From assembly GCA_900772845.1 (NCBI GenBank), contig CAAGSD010000081.1, positions 1 through 27,971 of the forward strand: 27,971 bases of DNA. The letters are read 5' to 3'. The translations under genes were made by a program, and so were the position numbers. The DNA comes from Lachnospiraceae bacterium (GTDB lineage: Bacteria; Bacillota; Clostridia; Lachnospirales; Lachnospiraceae). Below, in pieces: positions 25,127 through 27,971 of this stretch; position 1 is the stretch's first letter, and each line of letters opens with the position of its first letter. The notes below the pieces were generated by a model. The model did not search any database and had not been told where the DNA came from. It saw nothing but the letters and a program-made list of their open reading frames with translations.

Positions 25127-26278
25127 TCAAAACAGTCTCTCATACTCAAGATTCTCTTTCTCCGCATTCCAGCCCCGGCAGGAAAAGATTTCCTTCACTT
25201 TGTAATGTTCCATGTACACCAGTGTCTGAAAGCAGTCCATCATTTTCATTAATTCATTGCGGGAATATCTGCTGTCGTACATTGCATAATCCACGATTTT
25301 CTCCGGTGCCCGGTCAGCAGACGGTGCATGTACCGTTGCCGCACAGATCTGCCCTGTATACGCAGCATTTAACAGATACAACGCCTCTCCTCCCTTGACT
25401 TCTCCTATGATAAAAAAGTCCACATCCATGGTAAGTCCGGCAATACTGATATGTTTCAGGTCATAGTTCACACTGCTCTCCGATGTCCCGGGCAAAGAAT
25501 GTAAGAACATGATATCCGGATGGAAGATCGTCGTCAGTTCATCCGCCTGCTGTGCCACCAGAATTGCCATATCATCCGGCAATGTCTCCTTCAAAGCATT
25601 CAGCAAAGTCGTTTTCCCTGAGGAATTGCCGCCGCAGATCAATGTGGATCCCTGCCGGAATCTCTGTACCAGAAGTTCTGCAGTCTCTCTGCTCATCATC
25701 TCTTTCTCCACCAGTTCTGTCATCATGGGAAAGCTTTTCGGCACCTTCCGGATACACAGATACGGTTCGCTGTAGGTATTTACAATGGGCATGGACAGGG
25801 TAAATCGAAAAATGAAATCCGGATGGCTTTCTGTATCCGTGAATCTCTGTATGGCATTCAGGTTAGAGATATTCACCTGATTTCTGGTGGCTACATAGTC
25901 GATGAACTGTCGATATTCTTTTTCTGAGGCAAATGCAATTCCGGCATCCATTCTTTTCCCTTCCCGCTTGATCCGGATACAGTCGTGGCTCACCACCCGG
26001 ATATCCGAAATACTCCTGTCATCCATCAGCGGCGACAGCCTGGAATAGCCAAATATGTATTGCTCAAATACTTTCAGCAGATCCCGCTTCTTTTTTTCCG
26101 GAAAATGATAGTACTGATCAATATGCTTTGCTGCCTCCCCCAGAAATTCCTCTTTTTCCATGGTTCCCTTCTTCACCTGGATCAGAAGTATCTGTTTCTG
26201 TGTAATAAAATCTTCTACCAGTCTCTGTAATTCTGCATCCGAGACTGTTCCCCCAAGTTTGTTTTTCTTTTCCTCCAT
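25127..26278 (-). CDS. tadA: TadA/CpaF-type pilus assembly ATPase, divergent
   Basis: 383 residues. The N-terminal helical part (about 10-75) is followed by the CpaF core. Walker A is GGNSSGKTT (216-224), an unusual form of GGTGSGKTT. The Walker B region FFIIGEVKGGEAL (288-300) and the His-box-like ATVHAPS (314-320) are recognisable. In the Asp box, where the family normally has Glu-Asp in IEDxAEL, this protein has Gln243-Gln244 (VAQQADEL). It should power pilus extension at the inner membrane. GGAGG precedes the ATG. It heads the operon downstream of a promoter and structured leader. The altered motifs may mean low activity or a distinct subfamily. Confidence 0.87.
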   Translation of the reverse strand: MEEKKNKLGGTVSDAELQRLVEDFITQKQILLIQVKKGTMEKEEFLGEAAKHIDQYYHFPEKKKRDLLKVFEQYIFGYSRLSPLMDDRSISDIRVVSHDCIRIKREGKRMDAGIAFASEKEYRQFIDYVATRNQVNISNLNAIQRFTDTESHPDFIFRFTLSMPIVNTYSEPYLCIRKVPKSFPMMTELVEKEMMSRETAELLVQRFRQGSTLICGGNSSGKTTLLNALKETLPDDMAILVAQQADELTTIFHPDIMFLHSLPGTSESSVNYDLKHISIAGLTMDVDFFIIGEVKGGEALYLLNAAYTGQICAATVHAPSADRAPEKIVDYAMYDSRYSRNELMKMMDCFQTLVYMEHYKVKEIFSCRGWNAEKENLEYERLF

Positions 26279-26429
26279 AGTACCTCCGTTTTCTGTTTTT
26301 CGACCTTTTATAGATTGTTTTACGTGTCTTTAAGGGTATATGTATAACACGTACTATTACAGTAAATGAGCCCTTTTTCGTTTTCTTTCGTAATGTGATG
26401 CTCGGTCGAATATGACCAGATAATAAGAC

Positions 26430-26454
26430 ACCCGACCACGACTGCCTGTCGGGT
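26430..26454 (-). promoter_or_regulatory. Hairpin at the 5-prime end of the tad transcript
   Basis: ACCCGAC (26454-26448 on the minus strand) pairs with GTCGGGT (26436-26430) across an 11-base loop and is followed by GTCTTATTAT. It may stabilise the mRNA 5-prime end or act as a weak attenuator. The T run is interrupted, so it is not a classical terminator. Confidence 0.5.
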
Positions 26455-26461
26455 AATATGC

Positions 26462-26490
26462 AGATTACTCCCTCTGCAAGGATATGTCAA
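26462..26490 (-). promoter_or_regulatory. Candidate promoter of the tad operon
   Basis: A perfect TTGACA (26490-26485) is 17 bases from TAATCT (26467-26462), a weak -10. Such a strong -35 with a poor -10 is common in regulated promoters. The predicted start is near 26455, about 175 bases before the tadA ATG. Confidence 0.55.
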
Positions 26491-26529
26491 TGGGTTGAAA
26501 ACTATTTCTGCATTTTCATGATAATGCCC

Positions 26530-26579
26530 AACAAAAAACACATTCTGACAGAAGTTTCACTTACAACCCTGTCAGAATG
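26530..26579 (-). terminator. Rho-independent terminator of the EAL/GGDEF gene
   Basis: An 11-bp perfect stem (CATTCTGACAG with CTGTCAGAATG, arms 26579-26569 and 26551-26541, 17-base loop) is followed by TGTTTTTTG on the minus strand. It ends the phosphodiesterase transcript and separates it from the tad promoter 40 bases on. Confidence 0.92.
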
Positions 26580-26628
26580 CGGTCTGTTGCTTTGTGTATT
26601 TTGTCTTTGTGCATTTTGCCCTGTCAGG

Positions 26629-27971
26629 CTATGACTGCTGTTGCAATAACAACCTGTCAAACTCTTCCACAGGCATCGGGCGGTAGAATAAAAAGCCCTG
26701 TACATCAGTACAATTACAGCCTAACAGGAACTCCTTCTGCTCTTCCGTCTCCACACCTTCAATGACGATATGTGCTCCCAGCTGCTGCAGCATGGCAATG
26801 GTATTGCGGATAATGATCTGACTCTTATCTTTCTCCAGATCCCGGATGAATTCGCGGTCGATCTTGATCTCATCCAGCGTCTGATTCTTTAACATGTTCA
26901 TCGTAGAATATCCGGTACCGAAATCATCCATGGACACTAAAAATCCCTGGGACCTCAGATTCTCCATTCTCTGATACATGCCTTTCTCATCCTCCAGGAA
27001 AGCACTTTCCGTCAGCTCCAGCGGAACAAACTGTGCGGGAATATCGTATTTTTCCCTAAGTCGGATCAGATTCTCCGCAAGCCCGGTGTCATAAGCATGC
27101 AGTCTGGATACATTAATGGAGATAGGCACCAGTTCTCTGCCTTCCTCTTTCAATTTTCCAAGATAAGCAAATACCTTTTCCCAGATATATTCATCCACAT
27201 TAATGATAAAACCGTTTTTCTCCAACACAGGAATAAATTCTCCCGGAGGTACCAGTCCTTTTTCCGGATGCAGCCATCGCACCAACGCTTCTCCGCCTAT
27301 GATCCGTCCGGTACTCATGTTCACCTTCGGCTGCACATACAGAAGCAGTTCTCCATTCTCCAAAGCACTGACAATATCATTTTCCACCTGTCGTTCCCGC
27401 ATCAGTTGTCTGCGCATTTTGTCATCAAAAACAGCGTAGGTCTTGTATACCTTTCCCTTGACACTGTTCATTGCCATGGTGGCACAGTCCTTCAGGTAAC
27501 TGACGGCAGGCTCCCGCTCCTGAGACACACCGATGCCGAAGGATGGCTGTACTTTATAGGCAAAAGGAAAGTCATCGATCCGTTTCCTGATCTCCTTTAC
27601 TATCTCCTCAAGTTCTTCTATTTCCTCGTAGCTGGTGCAAAGGCAGAAAATATCTGCTCTCACATGACAGGCATAGGTGTCCTTACGATGATCTTCATAT
27701 TTCTGAAAACAGTCTGCAATGAATTTCAACAGTCTGTCGCCTTCACTTCTGCCGCAAAATTCATTCACGGCCTTAAACTGCACAATATCCATGATCACCA
27801 CGCTGTATTTTTTATCCGGCTGTGATTTGATCATTTCTCCACACAGATAGAAAAAAGACTTCATATTATGAAGATTGGTTAACCCATTCCGATTCTCGTC
27901 CACATTGCTCTCCGCCATTTTACGGAGAGAATACAGATAGAGTTCTTCTTTTCCTGCGTCCGTAGTCTGCG
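26629..27971 (-). CDS. Cyclic di-GMP phosphodiesterase with degenerate GGDEF domain (5-prime end missing)
   Basis: The frame stays open through 27971, so the N-terminus (probably a sensor or membrane part) is outside the window. Counting from the internal Met at 27918, a GGDEF-like domain spans about 10-165. Its active site reads RADIF (87-91) in place of GGDEF, so cyclase activity is unlikely. The EAL domain (about 175-425) is intact: EAL (210-212), the Asn in SINVS, LELTE, DDFGTGYS (331-338), KIDREF, EGVET and QGFLF. It should hydrolyse c-di-GMP in the cytoplasm, with the GGDEF domain perhaps acting as a GTP or c-di-GMP sensor. It lies upstream of the tad pilus operon on the same strand, separated by a strong terminator. 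Regulation of the pilus is an attractive inference, not shown. Confidence 0.92.
   Translation of the reverse strand, partial: QTTDAGKEELYLYSLRKMAESNVDENRNGLTNLHNMKSFFYLCGEMIKSQPDKKYSVVIMDIVQFKAVNEFCGRSEGDRLLKFIADCFQKYEDHRKDTYACHVRADIFCLCTSYEEIEELEEIVKEIRKRIDDFPFAYKVQPSFGIGVSQEREPAVSYLKDCATMAMNSVKGKVYKTYAVFDDKMRRQLMRERQVENDIVSALENGELLLYVQPKVNMSTGRIIGGEALVRWLHPEKGLVPPGEFIPVLEKNGFIINVDEYIWEKVFAYLGKLKEEGRELVPISINVSRLHAYDTGLAENLIRLREKYDIPAQFVPLELTESAFLEDEKGMYQRMENLRSQGFLVSMDDFGTGYSTMNMLKNQTLDEIKIDREFIRDLEKDKSQIIIRNTIAMLQQLGAHIVIEGVETEEQKEFLLGCNCTDVQGFLFYRPMPVEEFDRLLLQQQS

Larger units (their letters stand above)
26279..26541 (-). other. Leader and promoter region of the tad operon
   Basis: About 260 bases without a credible gene lie between the upstream terminator and tadA. 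They hold a perfect -35 box, a 7-bp hairpin at the expected 5-prime end of the transcript (26430-26454), a small GGTC/GACC hairpin (about 26402-26417), and an A-rich stretch before the tadA ribosome binding site. I compared it by eye with c-di-GMP-I and -II riboswitch cores and found neither. A 73-codon open frame here overlaps the terminator and has no ribosome binding site. Confidence 0.55.

Noticed and set aside
26279..26460. c-di-GMP riboswitch in the tad leader
   Set aside because: Attractive given the EAL neighbour, but the conserved GEMM-I and class II core sequences are not seen on reading.
26320..26541. 73-codon minus-strand open frame in the tad leader
   Set aside because: It begins in the T run of the upstream terminator, spans the promoter and hairpin, and lacks a ribosome binding site.

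Overview
The window looks like chromosomal DNA of a Gram-positive anaerobe of class Clostridia, most likely a Lachnospiraceae member; I cannot name the genus. Pointers are the rpmG-secE-nusG order, consensus SigA promoters with 17-bp spacers, strong AGGAGG-type ribosome binding sites, DUF6273-type and InlB-repeat surface proteins, and a secretin-less Tad pilus locus. Almost everything is transcribed from the minus strand; the one clear plus-strand gene is the FliD-like gene.

Region 1 (1-570): the end of the window that begins rpmG-secE-nusG, driven by a near-consensus promoter; nusG runs off the left edge. Region 2 (640-7093): a 1607-residue surface protein (two DUF6273-like domains, duplicated Ig-like modules, a chitobiase-C-like domain, a Pro/Thr stalk and a C-terminal membrane anchor) transcribed divergently from an orphan FliD-like protein. 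The shared intergenic region carries nested inverted repeats. Region 3 (7116-7535): a small XRE-type regulator with its own promoter.

Region 4 (7583-16437): a long, tightly packed minus-strand gene string. It runs polar amino acid ABC transporter (binding lipoprotein, permease, ATPase), family 2 glycosyltransferase with a helical-repeat tail, hisC, a COG2426 membrane protein, a SAM methyltransferase, hslO and nadE. A strong hairpin terminator sits after the binding protein and probably sets its excess over the membrane components.

Region 5 (16442-26490): a Tad/Flp pilus operon in the order tadA ATPase, tadB, tadC, Flp-like pilin, DUF4320-like and TadE-like pseudopilins, CpaB/RcpC-like SAF protein, a 1364-residue secreted protein with InlB-like repeats and a glycine-rich domain, and a TadV/CpaA-type prepilin peptidase. 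No tadZ or secretin gene is present. The ATPase has an altered Asp box, and the large secreted protein has paired CxxC motifs. Region 6 (26530-27971): a c-di-GMP phosphodiesterase (degenerate GGDEF, intact EAL), open at the right edge and ending at a strong terminator just upstream of the tad promoter.

The most interesting themes are the Tad locus with its unusual large secreted protein and divergent ATPase next to a c-di-GMP phosphodiesterase, and the divergent pair of multidomain surface adhesin and orphan FliD-like protein.
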